Origin: Litsea cubeba
Taxonomy: Eukaryota; Streptophyta; Magnoliopsida; Laurales; Lauraceae
Length of the DNA: 64,000 nucleotides
NCBI GenBank assembly: GCA_012931725.1
Contig: CM022950.1
Coordinates: 57,990,754 to 58,054,753, forward strand
Direction: 5' to 3'
Position 1 is the stretch's first letter. Every line of letters starts with the position of its first letter. The translations under genes were made by a program, and so were the position numbers. Shown here piece after piece: positions 10,548 through 21,719 of the stretch. The notes beneath the pieces are model-generated. The model worked only from the letters and a program-made list of their open reading frames with translations. It did not search any database and was not told the origin of the DNA.

Positions 10548-11865
10548 GAATCTCTACGATCATAAGAATAAAATATTCCCCAATCAGCTATTCCACGCAA
10601 ATATCGTAGGATGTATTTAATACCATTCTAGTGCCTTTGAGTTGGTGCGGAGCAATATCTGGCAAACAGATTCACAAAAAAATGAGATTTTCGGTCTAGT
10701 GCATTGTGCCAAGTACATCAGGGCTCCAACAACACTTAAGTATGGTACTTCGGGGCCCAATACTTCTTCATTTTCCTAGATGGGACGGTATGGATCTTTT
10801 TTATATCTAGAGACCGGACGACCATGGGGGTGCTTAATGGATGTGCCATATCCATACCAAATCATTTTAAGATCTTCTTGGTATAATTAGATTGATGGAC
10901 CAACAGCCCATTAGAATTTCTTCCAATTTGCAGCCTAGACAAAATTTCATTTTTCCAAGGTCTTTCATTTCAAATTATTTCTTTAAATAATCAGCAGTTT
11001 TTTCAAGCTCTTCCAGAGTCCTTATCGAATTTATATCATACACATAAATTGTTGCTACTGCAAATCCCTTCAAGAATTTCTTTATGAAAAGACACGGACA
11101 AATATGATTATTTTCATACCCATTTTTAGACAAGTATTCACTAAGACGATTGTACCACATTCTTCCGAATTGCTTCAGGCCATACAATGATCGTCTTAAT
11201 TGGATTGAGTGCGTAGTTCTTGACTTTGCTTCAGGCAAAGGAAATCCTTCCGGGATTTTCATGTAAATTTCTGTGTCTAGGTCCCCGTACAAATAAGCAG
11301 TTACAACATTCATGAGTCTCGTTTCTCGATTTTTGAAAAACTGCTAAACTTATCAAATATATGAATGTTGTTGATCCATAACAGGGGAGTATGTTTCCTC
11401 ATAATCAATCTCAGGTTTCTGCAGGAAATCTTGTGCCACTAATCGTGCCATATATCTGGTAATTTCATTCATTTCATTCATTTTTCTTACAAGTACCTAC
11501 TTGTAACCTATAGGGTTAACATCTTTTGGGGTTTGTATAATAGGTCTGAACACACCACATTTATTGAGAGACTCTAACTCTACTTTGATGGCACTTTCCC
11601 ATTTTGACCAATCTTTTCTTTGTCGACATTCATTTATAGTACATGGTTCTTTATGCCAATCATCATCATCATTTTCCTTTGATATTTGTGTAGCTACCGC
11701 ATCTGCAAATGCGTCATCGATGACAATTTTCTTTATATTCCATATCTCTCTTGAATACTTGTAAAATATAGAAATCTCTTCATTATCTGGTATCGGTGCC
11801 TCTTTTGGGGCTTCCAAAGTCTTATCAGGGACTTCCATTATTTTAGAGAGAACGGATTTTGCCAT
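10548..11865 (-). pseudogene. Copia reverse transcriptase / RNase H remnant
   Basis: The pre-RT linker (11865-11497) ends in INECRQRKDWSKWESAIKVE and FRPIIQTPKDVNPIGYK, the classic entry into Copia RT. RT continues at 11313 with NVVTAYLYGDLDTEIYMKIP and LRRSLYGLKQFGRMWYNRL. The catalytic Y-V-D-D box reads YVYDI here, so one aspartate is lost. Further frames down to about 10548, seen on the minus strand, carry 'GALMYLAQCTRP'-like and 'YILRYLRG'-like text from the RT/RNase H border, then the sequence stops abruptly. It would have copied element RNA into cDNA; this copy is dead. Confidence 0.8.
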
Positions 11866-11953
11866 AACCTCTTCAGGAGTGTTATATGCCTCTTCAATAT
11901 GAACCTCTTCAGGAGCATTACATGCCTCTTCAGGAAGATATGATGATGATTGT

Positions 11954-12700
11954 TTATATCTCCTTTTCCGCAGAGCTGAATCCTTTGAACCTAGGGGGAT
12001 TTATGGGCCCACAAATGTCACCTTGTAACCTTTGTAGAAAGGATGGGGATTCGTATGCAACCTTGGCGAAAGAAGGTCGGGTGATCAATTTTTCTTGTGA
12101 ACACGGGACACATAAGCACCCACTAAGTATGGTCAAGTGATGGTTCTTTAAGGAGTGCCCAAATGAGTTATCAACTATTTTTCTCAACATAGTAGCCCCA
12201 GGGTGACCTAACATATCATGCCAAAGCTTTAAAGTCTCAGGATCACTAAGCTTCTAGCTTGACTTTGTCGTTTTGCAGATAATCGAATGTGATTCGACAT
12301 TGGCAATTGTCGTGTAATATAACCCTGAGGAGAGTGCACTTAGTTTTTCTAGTATTTAGTTCTGAGTTCCAATACTAGTAACGATGCATAGGTATTCCTT
12401 GTTACCTTCATTTACAGTCTCAATGTGGTACTCATTCATTCTGATGTCCTTGAAACTAATCAAATTTCTTCGGAAACTGCTTAAGAACAATGCATCTTTA
12501 ATGAATAGATAGGCACCATTAGGTAACATCATATGGGCTCTTTTGGAGACTTCGATTATTTGCACCGGTCCAGCTATGGTGGATATCTTTCGTAGATTGA
12601 GCACCAATTCTGAGAAAAATTTCTAGTTTTTCAGAATAGTTTGTGTTGTGGCACTATCTACCAGACAAAAATTGTCCCCAGTTCCACGATCTATCTCTTA
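11954..12700 (-). pseudogene. Copia protease and integrase zinc-finger remnant
   Basis: On the minus strand near 12670-12640 a VDSATT motif marks the Copia aspartic protease active site, preceded by the Cys-Leu of the standard 'CLVDS' start. The frame 12607-12356 continues through MLPNGAYLFIKDALF and RRNLISFKDIRMNEYHIET. The frame 12214-11954 holds the pre-integrase finger (LGHPGATMLRKIV ... CVPCSQEKL) and then GDICGPINPP, the start of the integrase core. The core breaks off there: the DDE catalytic residues are absent and the sequence passes within about 90 bp to the pre-RT linker. Protease and integrase would process the polyprotein and insert cDNA. Confidence 0.78.
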
Positions 12701-13099
12701 AAAAAATAATAAACTAATATAACTATGCAGTCACATGATAAAGATTAAATTGAAATACTAAACAATTCGCCATAAATTAGAACATTAATGAAAACAAAGA
12801 CCCCAACATAAAGCATAAGTCTAAGAAACATGCATCTAAAAAGGAACTCAAAAATAAGTTTCTGAAGTTCAAGAAAAAATATTGGTCTTCTAGATCATGC
12901 CAGGGGGTGCTCCCAATTGAGCATTAAATGCCTCATTACTCAGAGGTTGGCTATCCTCATCTTCAAAGAACTCTCAAGTCTCCAAGCTTGTAATTTCAAT
13001 TGGAGGCCCCTTTGGTGTGATGGTATTCCAATCCCAGTGATCCAGATCATATGTCTCCGCTGAATGAACAGAGGACCTGTATGCTTTGTATTGTTCCAT

Positions 13100-13952
13100 A
13101 ACTTCCTTTGGTGCATGACAAGTGCGTATCCAGTGCCCACTTCTTCCACATCTGTGGCACGTGTCATTAGGACAGTAGGTTGGATTAGCCGATGGGTTCG
13201 GATTCTAATTATTCTTTTGTTGAGGAGCATACCACTTCTAGTGGTTTTTGAATTTTGGGGGGGACCTCTAAAGCCACCTCGCCTGGAGGAGTTATTTCTT
13301 CCACCTCTACTGGAGTATTTATGTCTTCCACCCCCCTCCTCTGCCTCTGTTTGAACTAAAATTGGCATTTGCTTCAGAAACTGTCGAAGATCCAGTTGGT
13401 CTAGAGTTATGATTTTTAAACACTATGCAATTTTGTTCAGCGACTAGGAGACAAGAGATAAGGTCTGAATATTTGGAGAAGCGTCGCTCTTAATACTGCT
13501 ACTGCAGCGTGAAAAGTAGATAATATTCTCTCCACCATCTGCTCATCCGTAACCTTTTCACCACACAATCTTAAACGAGAAACAATATGGAAGAGGGGAG
13601 GGTTATATTCATATACTGTTTTGTAATCCAGTAATCTCAGTTTTAGCCATTCATTCTGAGCGGTTGGTAATATAACCATCTTCTAATGATCATACCTATC
13701 CTTTAGGGTTTTCCAGAGACCTGCTGGGTCTTCCTCAGTTAGATATTCATGTTTGAGGTCGTCCTGTACGTGATGGCATAAGAAGATGATGGTTAACGCC
13801 TTATCCTCCGTGGACATCTTATTATCTCCTTTTATAGTCTCTCCAAGCTTCTTGGGTTGCAAGTGAATTTTAGCATCCAATTGCCATGATAAGTAATTGT
13901 CCTCGCTTATATTAAGTACATTAAAATCAAGTTTTTCCAAGTTTGACATCAT
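13100..13952 (-). pseudogene. Copia gag (UBN2-type) remnant
   Basis: The likely start is the ATG pair near 13952-13949, giving MSNLEKLDFNVLN and then DNYLSWQLDAKIHL; the in-frame ATG further upstream adds an atypical hydrophobic lead. The gag core follows: HVQDDLKHEYLTEEDPAGLW, KTLKDRYDH, a stop near 13683, then WLKLRLLDYKTVYEYNPPLF and LCGEKVTDEQMVERILSTFH. A frameshift near 13500 leads to a YSDLISCLLVAEQN frame. A zinc knuckle with CX2CX4HX4C spacing (CHRCGRSGHWIRTC) sits at about 13122-13163 in another frame. At least two shifts and one stop make it a pseudogene. Confidence 0.8.
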
Positions 13953-14006
13953 GCAAGAACTATAATAAGAGATATATGAAGTTAACGGTATGCAGATAAT
14001 CAACAA

Positions 14007-15067
14007 AGTAAAAAAAAATGAAACCTTAACATCAAGAATAAATTAAGGAATGAATTAATCACGACAAATAAGTTGGCTAATGAAAAGTTGGAACATCAGG
14101 TTCTCAACTTGAAGTAGAACTTCTGGTTCTAACAATAGATCAGAATTTCTGGTTCTGTCAATTGTTCATGCTTAATTTCATGGCCTTATCATATGATATA
14201 GTTTAATTGGATTTGAACCAAAAACTCTAGGTTTTGATTAATGAATATGAATCTACAGGTTCATATCAATATTCAAACTTCTAGGACTGCTGGTCCATAG
14301 ATCAGTGAACTTCAGGTTAAAATTTAGAACTTCTGGTTCTATTTTGTGATCTATTCACATAAATAGTACTGATAAATTTTATTTAAAAAAATAAAGTATG
14401 CAAGAGGATGAACAGTAAACAAACATGCATTCTAATAAATTGGATTTAACTATGGTTTAGATAACACTTACCGTGATCACAGTCCAGAAAAAATTTTGAC
14501 TGTTGAAATGCTAATCTATTGCATCTACTAGGTAGTCCTCGTTACCACGAATCTGCAGAACTAAGTCGTTCGTCGATCGAATGTCGGATGAAGAAGTTAT
14601 GGCCGGTCAAAGCTTTTGTTGACTGTGGACCGGGGCCATGCGTTAGTATCACTGCATCAGCCTGCAGTGTGTATGACCTCAGCCATCCGTGCAGTTACGC
14701 CTGGGCTTCTGAGCTGGACTAGGTCGGAACTCAGGTTGGCTTGACCCGACCTTGGCTTGCAACGAAAAATAGAGAGGAAATATCTCTATTGGCGCAAGTT
14801 CCAAGGCAAAGCACCATAGTAGCTTTTGTTCTCTTCAACGCACACAAAACTAAGCAAATCCTTGGGACTTTTAACTTGCTGCCTTGGTTTCTATGGATGA
14901 CTTCAAGTTGTCTTCTTGTAGGAAAAGACAAACAAGAAAGAAAAAGTAAAAGGAAATAACCTTTTTTGTCTCGGTTTCTTTGCACCACAAGGGAGACCAG
15001 ACGGTCTTCTCCTTCCTTCTCTATTGCAAAAACAAAGGACGAACTAAGGTTTTTTTTTTCTATAGCA
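14007..15067 (-). other. Leader of the Copia element
   Basis: Non-coding. Between about 14095 and 14345 the motif CTTCTGGTTCT or close variants recurs several times at irregular spacing, a degenerate repeat patch. Nothing else was recognised. Confidence 0.5.
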
Positions 15068-15081
15068 TCGTGCTGATAACG
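15068..15081 (-). other. Putative Copia primer binding site
   Basis: The minus strand reads CGTTATCAGCACGA right at the LTR end. ATCAGCAC boxes occupy the same place in many plant Copia elements. The tRNA was not identified. Confidence 0.45.
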
Positions 15082-15293
15082 TATTAGAAAAAGGGAGAAG
15101 CTTAGAGAGAAAGATTAGAAGGAAAATAAAGAGCTTTTTTTATTATCTCAATATATATACAAGTACAAGGGAGGAGGTTTATAAATAGGCAAAGTAACCT
15201 CTTAATTTAAGGAACATAATCAGTAATCACAATAGGATTCTAACCCTTAGTCATCTCATGTGGGCATCCACCCATGATCCATATCTTATAACA
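15082..15293 (-). repeat. 5' LTR of the Copia element
   Basis: On the minus strand it starts TGTTATAAGATATGG and ends near TTTTTCTAATA, about 212 bp. It contains a TATA-like CCTATTTATAAACC followed by AATAAA-rich sequence, as expected for U3 and R of a short Copia LTR. The end is not a clean CA, and no partner LTR exists in the window, so the boundaries are approximate. Confidence 0.6.
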
Positions 15294-15715
15294 ATAGTAT
15301 ATATTTATAACTAATGATACAATGTTATTCCACTAATGACCTTCAGAATTTGAGGACTTGTCAAAGAATAGTTGCTGAATAATAAATTGCACTTCTAAAC
15401 CCAGCAGAGATGACAGATCATCTCCCTGGCATGATCAGAAAAGAAAAACCATGCACATAAAAAAAGAAAAGAAAAACAGGCAAGCAAACAAATAGACAAC
15501 TATATGACTCCAATCTCGAAGAGAAAAATGAAGGACAATGGCCCTTTCCCAAGGGCAAATACCAGGATGTTTTTTTATTTTGGAGAAGGGGGAGTAAAAA
15601 TAATAATTAAAAAAATTGTAAAACTTAATGGTTAAAAACACAACAAGTAGCACTAAGAAGTGAAATTATACATGACTCTTATTTAGAATAATTATAATCT
15701 AAAAAATTCATGTCA
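15294..15715. other. AT-rich intergenic sequence
   Basis: No coding, repeat or RNA signal was recognised apart from short A-rich runs. Its last bases (15716-15720) form the left TSD of the solo LTR. Confidence 0.5.
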
Positions 15716-15720
15716 TAACC

Positions 15721-18700
15721 TGTAAGAACTCGACACTTATCCTCTTTGTTTAGCAATGATTAATTGTGTAGTTATGGTACTGAGTGGGATTTGGAGGCCA
15801 ATCTTTATGTTTTGTGGGTTAGAATAGTCCTTGAATAGCTTTGGGAAGTTTTGAGAACCTTTGAACCTAGTTTAACCCTTGGAGGGGCCTATCTGTAATT
15901 TCCATTCTTGAGCTCATTTGATAGAAAATGTCAATCCCTACGACATTCATGTTCAGCCCAAGCTCATTCGAGATCCCAAAAACTCAGTTTGACCCCCGAC
16001 ACCCCTTTTCAAGGGGAGGCTTGTCCATAACTTATGAAAAATGGAATCTTTGTAAATGACCTCCAAATTTCTTGATCTTGGGCATGTTGGAAACCTCTTT
16101 TAATTTCCATCAACTTTCATTCTCGCTCGAGCCCGTCCGAGATCCCAACGACCCTCGTTTATGTGTCACAAGTCAGATCGATTTTGTGGCGAACTAGCAA
16201 CATAACCGGACTTTCTTTTATAAATATCCCACCTACTTCCACTTCCACCACACATGCACAACCTGAGCCACTGCAACTCATCTTCTTCCTCTCTGCTTTC
16301 GCTTTACCAGATCCAAGAAGTTGAAGCCTCCAATAAAAATTTGACTCCACCATGTGAATCCCCGGTCCTCCCTTCACCACATATGTCATTTTCATGTGAT
16401 TCCACGCCCGACAGTCCCTTGAACCCATTTCTCCTTCTTCCTTTGGCATGCTATAGGTGAGTTGTTCCTCCCATTTCACTTATTCCATGTTCTATAGCTT
16501 CCATTGTTTCATATATGTCACAAGCATAGCTTGATTCCAACCATTGTATGGGTTTTGAATTTTTAGGAGATTTTGGAGTAGAGTCTTGAGGGTTTTCTTA
16601 GGGGAGCTTCCAGCAGAGTGTCGGAGTGTTGGAGAGTAATTTTGAGCCAAGGCAAGTACCCAATTTATCATTCATAGCATGCAATGGTTTATTTCTATTT
16701 ATTCTTTATTTTCTATGCTAAATGTTTAATGGCATGAAGTTTTAATTCTAATTATGTTTAGCTAGTTGTTTTTAATGTTAATTATGTGGGAATAAATATT
16801 CTTGATTTTCAAAGACCCCAAAAGTTGCAAAAGACCGCCCAAAATCGAGCCCCAAAAGCCACCTATGTGGCACAATCGAAAGCCTCTTGATTGTGCCAAA
16901 CAGGCCCTCAGTCGGCATACACCGTATTCGCAGTCGACTGAGGATGAACCCGTGGTCGACAGCGGACACTGCATCGGCTTTCCAAGCACAACCGAAGCCA
17001 TCTCGGTTGTGACTTTCAGCATAACCGAGAAATGGCCCGTTTTGCCTGGTTTTGCCTTTTAGAGCCCATCTTTGGGTGTTTTAAAGCCTAGAACAGTCCA
17101 GAGCTTTCTCCAAACCTCCTCGCACACCTAGACACTTGATAGGTGGACCCCACAGTGGATTTATCCCCGGTTAAACCCCGATTAACTCTCCCAATAGTTG
17201 GATTTTGGTGCCCAAATGACCGACTATTGTGCACTACCGGATGAACCACCAGTTCTCCACTTCCGGAATGACAAGTGGACAATTGGGAGACCTTGTTTGA
17301 GGGACTTTGAGGTTCTTAGGCATGTTTAAACCCGCTGTAAATGGTTGCTCTTGTTTAAGGGACCGAAAACCTAAAATTAGGTGGTATCTTGCACCCGAAC
17401 ACATCCTAACCTGATTTTTACTTGTAACTTGCGAAAAGTGATGTTTTAATTTGTTTTACACTTTCTGGATTACCCAAAGGCATGTGAAGCACGATAATTA
17501 TCGTTATATCCGGACTTAGGATTTGGGTATCCCCACTTTCTGAATGCATCAAGTGTATGTCTAAATATGATATCCAGACTCTTTGAGTGTATAGACTCGA
17601 ATATCATCGTTCTTGCATGTCCAAGGTAATCATCAACTCTAAGATGAAGTTGTAATGGTTCCTTGACTGTTGTGTAGGTTACTAGAAGTGTCTAAATTAG
17701 TTGTTTCTTATTCATATGCATGGTGCATATCTTTCTTAATTATTATGTTTTATGCGTCCCTTCATAACCCGGACCTACCCGGCCTTAGTAGGTTTGACTC
17801 GTGGGACTCCTTGAGATTAGCGAGCGGTTATCGCCCTGCTTTGACCTTGGTTGCACCCGGATCTTTAGGCGGTTTCTTCAGTTGGTGTATGAGCATTCAA
17901 TTGCTCTACCCCTCCCAAGTCATCCGGATCACCTTGTTCTTTTATCACCCATTCGGGGCCACCATTTTCAGCCGAAATGCTGTTCGTCTGTACTAAGGGT
18001 TTTCTGACCTAGCTTGGACTATTTTTTTCCTACTTTGTCCAAATTACCCTATCGTCTACATTGCTTATATCTAACTAACTTGTTTGCTTTCCCAAATTGT
18101 TTATGTTACTTTATGAGTATCGGAATTACTCATATACAACCTGATTGGTTACCGAACTGATTTCTAAGTACCGAATAATGATTGCTGAATACTGGGTACT
18201 GATTTATAAACTGAATCTTGAATTAAATATTGAACTGTCCCGAACTTTGCAATTGTTTATCATTGAATTCCCAAGTCGGCACCACTCAACCGTTATTTAT
18301 TTATTTCTGTTAATACTTTGGTATTCATGCTCACTGCAATGGTGTCCTAAAATGTGACATGGTGTAACTAAAGTACCTACCCTGCTCGGGATCAAGGAGA
18401 TACGCCCGTGGCAGGGCCAGTGAATCCTGAAGGTCGTAGACTCCAGAAAGAGTTTTGAGTTACTATCTGACTATTCGTTAGGGGTTAAGCGAATGCACCC
18501 CTTTCAAGGATTTGTGCGACGTTGTTGCCATCTAGACAGTAGCATGCTTATCTATTATTTATGATTCTATTATTTTACTCATGATGCACTAGCTTGCCTA
18601 GTCATATTGTTATTTGACTTCTAATTAATCAACCTGTTGTTTATATTCTGCTTTGTACCTACAAACTATGCCTTTTGTTTTGGACACTTGCCAAGCAATC

Positions 18701-19263
18701 TATCTGATCTACACTTGGTGTTGTAGGTATGTTTATCGGACCCCTACCTTATAGTGGTTTTCCCGAGGAGGCGGCTGCGAGTCGTAGGAGACGAGTGATT
18801 AAGGTGCAGAGGTTGTCATATAGACTCCACTCCTAGCACATGAGACGCTATCACACCAGGGAATTCTATTTCGGATTTTGTATTCCGATGTACTCGCATA
18901 TGTTGGCCTTTTATTTTGGGAATTGTAATTAATTCATCTTTTATGGTTTTTAACTTGAATTATGGGAATGCAACATCCTATTTACTTGTCTAGCTCTTCT
19001 TATTTCTTGTTTATGTTCATACCAGTCTGAAAATATACCGTGCAATAATATATATAGCTAGTAAGACATTAGTGATGCAACACGGAATTCGATGAGCTCT
19101 GAATGTCGGGTTACACTGCAATGCAAGCTTCCGCCAAATGTTCCATGACGGTGATGGACCTTTTATCCTCACTGGTGTGAAACCTGAGGAAAAAGAAAGA
19201 TTATGATACACTAATCCTCGGATCACGGCTCCTTAATCATATTCTAATTTTGGGGTTATGACA
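15721..19263 (+). mobile_element. 3.5-kb solo LTR with TAACC duplication
   Basis: The unit begins TGTAAGAACTCG, ends GGTTATGACA, and is flanked by TAACC at 15716-15720 and 19264-19268. It has no gag or pol. TG...CA ends plus a perfect 5-bp TSD with no internal region indicate a solo LTR left by recombination between two LTRs. A TATA box at 16219 followed by a pyrimidine-rich start region suggests plus orientation, with about 0.5 kb of U3 and about 3 kb of R-U5. Such long LTRs are typical of Del/Tekay chromoviruses, but without an internal region that is only a guess. Confidence 0.8.
16219..16226 (+). promoter_or_regulatory. TATA box of the solo LTR
   Basis: TATAAATA in a GC-richer context, followed about 30 nt downstream by the pyrimidine-rich, CA-containing stretch CTTCCACTTCCACCACAC. 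This is the usual layout of a plant core promoter. It would be the U3 promoter of the lost element. Confidence 0.6.
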
Positions 19264-19268
19264 TAACC

Positions 19269-20345
19269 CATGTCAATTAGCACTCAAAAGTGAAATTATG
19301 GATTATTATTTACGAACAACCAAATATATGATCATTAATATGAGCTCGATGATAAAACTATGTTTAGATATTAAAAATTAGATAACAGTGGAACATAGAG
19401 CAAGTAATTTTGAGAAGCTTAGATTTCAAGTATGAGCTCCGATGATTAAAAAGCATAGTAATATATGGTAAATTAATATATTACTAATTGTAAACAATTC
19501 ATTAATTCTCAAAAAGCTTGTCAAATGAGACTTTTATACTAAAGCTAAAGGGAAATCGAGACAGTGACTTATATTCAAAATCTAAACCATTTAAAATCAC
19601 AATCCCACCACTTTTTATCTCCTTGAAAAAATTTACTCCAATCGAGTTTATTGTGAAATAGATAATCATAATCAAGACACAAGAAAACAACTATTTTGAT
19701 TCATCCATGGTCGAAATAGTTCCGATTGAATTAGAATTTGATGTAATCATAGAATACAAAGAGAAAGTGATATTAAGTGGGTCAAATTTCAAAAATGAGC
19801 CCCATTGATTGAAAATATATAGTGTTGTAGGCTGCATTAGTACATCTAGCAGTTTGTAGATACTAAAACTCAAATAAAACTCTAAATCGGTTCGTCTCTT
19901 CATGCTCCATACCTACAAATTCCAACTTGAAACCTTCACTGAAAGATCTAGGGACTCGTCCTCTCCACCTCTCCACCTCTCTACTATCAAGATCTCAAGT
20001 ACGGAGAATGCGGGACAGGAAGTCTAGGTCCCATACATGATTCTCATTCTATTCTTATTATTTTTTCCCCTTTCCTTTCTTCCTTTCCTTTTCTTTCTTC
20101 TATCATTCTAATCTTTTTCCACCAAAATCTATTTTGATTTTGTTACTCTTTTTAAAAAATTTTTTAATTAATTGCTAATATAAGGAGGGGTCATCCATTC
20201 AGATGGTGGGGCAGAGGGTTTTTAAATAAGGATTTCCACATGCCCCACTTAGTTCCGCCTTCCATAGCACGGTCATCAAGTTTCTACAACCTCACCTCTA
20301 ACCTACTTCCACAGTGACCTAAAGTTCTAAAAAAAAAGTAAAAAT
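19269..20345. other. AT-rich intergenic sequence
   Basis: About 1.08 kb with no open frame of note. A pyrimidine-rich patch (20050-20110) and short poly-A runs are the only features seen. The first ~45 bases after the solo LTR resemble the sequence before it (TAGCACT..AAGTGAAATTAT), a possible short local duplication. Confidence 0.4.
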
Positions 20346-20472
20346 GAATCTGTGGGAAAAATCCTCATAGGACCCTATAGGACCTACGAGGACCCAATAT
20401 CATGTTGAAGATGGGAGGGGTCTTGTGACCTTTTCTGTAGGTTGGTCGATATCGACCATTCTGTAGTGTTCA
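20346..20472 (+). repeat. Pack-MULE left terminal inverted repeat
   Basis: The 127-bp stretch is matched in inverted orientation by 31196 down to 31081 and then, across the Tat insertion, by 21139 down to 21119. Blocks that match include GGGAAAAATCCTCATAG, CATGTTGAAGA.GGGAGGGGTC and GACCATT.TGT.GTGTTCA. About 20 differences and small indels indicate age. Confidence 0.75.
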
Positions 20473-20955
20473 TGATGATCTTTTTATTTCGGTCATTATC
20501 GGAAGTGAGTGAGGCGAAGGCGCTGCGAGGACGCCACCGGTTTGGATAACGATGACATAGCTCTAGACCCAGGCGACGATGGGGTTGATGCTGGTGATGG
20601 GCAGGAAGCTGAGGACGATGGAGGCTAAGCCGTGGACGTCTCAGAGGGAGGCATCGAGAAGGAAGAACGCCTTGCGGAAGTCACCAAGGTTGATGATGGT
20701 GACTGCCCGACGGAGGATGCCGGCACGTCAGCACTTGCAAACAAGGGTTAGGGTGCTATCGAGGTTCTTGGCGGCATCGGAGGCGATGCGACGGATGGGG
20801 CGGTCAGAGATGGTGGGGGAAGAGTTGGAGATGGAGAAAATGGAGTGGAGCATTTGGACGAGATGGTCGACGCGCTTCCAGACCTCGCGCAATCAGCTCG
20901 GTAGGACTCACCCTCCTTTGCTGCGATGCAAATTCTCTAGTAGAGGAGGATTATG
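20473..20955 (-). pseudogene. Captured ARM-repeat gene fragment
   Basis: This GC-rich stretch encodes, on the minus strand, an N-terminal piece of a plant ARM-repeat protein (of the ARO / vacuolar-protein-8-like kind). Recognisable blocks in order: AKEGESYRADCA near 20930, VWKRVDHLVQML, DRPIRRIASDAAKNLD, GILRRAVTII, DFRKAFFLLDAS, LPITSINPIVAWV, and at the far end SDNDRNKKII, the lead-in to the first ARM repeat. Several stops (near 20745, 20645 and 20560) and at least two frameshifts destroy the frame. The fragment is bounded by the TIRs, so it was carried by the MULE. Its higher GC content than its surroundings fits an exon origin. Intron remnants were not seen, and the parent gene lies elsewhere in the genome. 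Confidence 0.75.
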
Positions 20956-21118
20956 TAGGTGAGCTCTTTCAGGAGACAGTTCTCTTCGCCCCCCACCCCC
21001 CTTCCACCCCCACCTCCACCCCCATCATCTCTCCCTTGTCTCTCTCTCTTGGTACTCTTTCAGTCATTTTATCGAACATCTGTCAGTCAAATTTTTTCCA
21101 ACATGCTGTCTTATTTGC
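20956..21118. other. Pack-MULE interior, pyrimidine-rich
   Basis: A run of CCACCCCC and CTCTCT motifs between the gene fragment and the right TIR. On the minus strand it could be the 5' end of the captured gene, but no frame was recognised. Confidence 0.4.
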
Positions 21119-21139
21119 TGAACACCACAAAATGGTCAA

Positions 21140-21652
21140 TGTGGAGGGAGAAATTCGAATTTCTCCTCGGGTCAAGCCGAAATCAAGGCCGACCTGACCT
21201 GGACCTCTATCCAGGTCCAGTAGATATTAAAAGACCAGTCATATGGCAGTTACATATTATTAAAGAGCAGCAGTTACAAAAGTAAATCATGGGTTAAGGC
21301 AGCACACGACGAGAACCTCATGGAGGTTTCGATTTGAAGAAATAAAGCACAAAAATCATGGAGAATAAATGGGAGTAATGTAAGGAAAGAAGAAAAAAGA
21401 CCAATACAAGAATATATAAAGATGAACTAAAATAGAAGAAAAGGGGGGATAACATATTTTCTAACGATGAAAATCTCACTGACTTTATCATCGGAGAGTA
21501 CACGAACGGAACATCCGATCGTGTATTTCTGACGATTCTTTTATTGTAGACGTAGAAATTCTCATCCCAAATCAAAGACATTATTCGACCGTACATCACC
21601 GAGCAGTGCTGTTCAGCTCGTCAGTCGACCAACCAAAATTTCAGCATCTACA
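21140..21652 (+). repeat. 5' LTR of Tat-1
   Basis: TGTGGAGGGAG...AGCATCTACA, 513 bp, nearly identical to 30563-31075. It is preceded by GTCAA, the left TSD. Confidence 0.95.
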
Positions 21653-21654
21653 AT

Positions 21655-21672
21655 TGGCGCCGTCTGTGGGAA
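21655..21672 (+). other. Primer binding site of Tat-1
   Basis: TGGCGCCGTCTGTGGGAA lies 2 nt after the 5' LTR. TGGCGCC starts are usual for plant Ty3/gypsy primer sites. The tRNA differs from the tRNA-Asp of the Athila-like element after the first 9 bases; tRNA-Arg is a possibility, not verified. Confidence 0.8.
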
Positions 21673-21719
21673 AGAAGAAAAAAAAAATCATCCACTGACG
21701 TTTCTTCTAGCTACAAAAT

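Larger units (their letters stand above)
10548..15293 (-). mobile_element. Decayed Copia-type retrotransposon, 3'-truncated
   Basis: Read on the minus strand the order is a short LTR (15293-15082), leader, gag, protease, integrase zinc finger, pre-RT linker, RT and the start of RNase H, which is the Copia order with integrase before RT. The 3' end is cut off at the junction with the inverted Athila LTR near 10547, so no second LTR exists. Most of the integrase core is missing and all genes carry stops and frameshifts. Confidence 0.85.

Noticed and set aside
20579..20962. 127-codon plus-strand frame, Met/Arg-rich
   Set aside because: It is the shadow of the captured ARM-repeat fragment, which is recognisable only on the minus strand.
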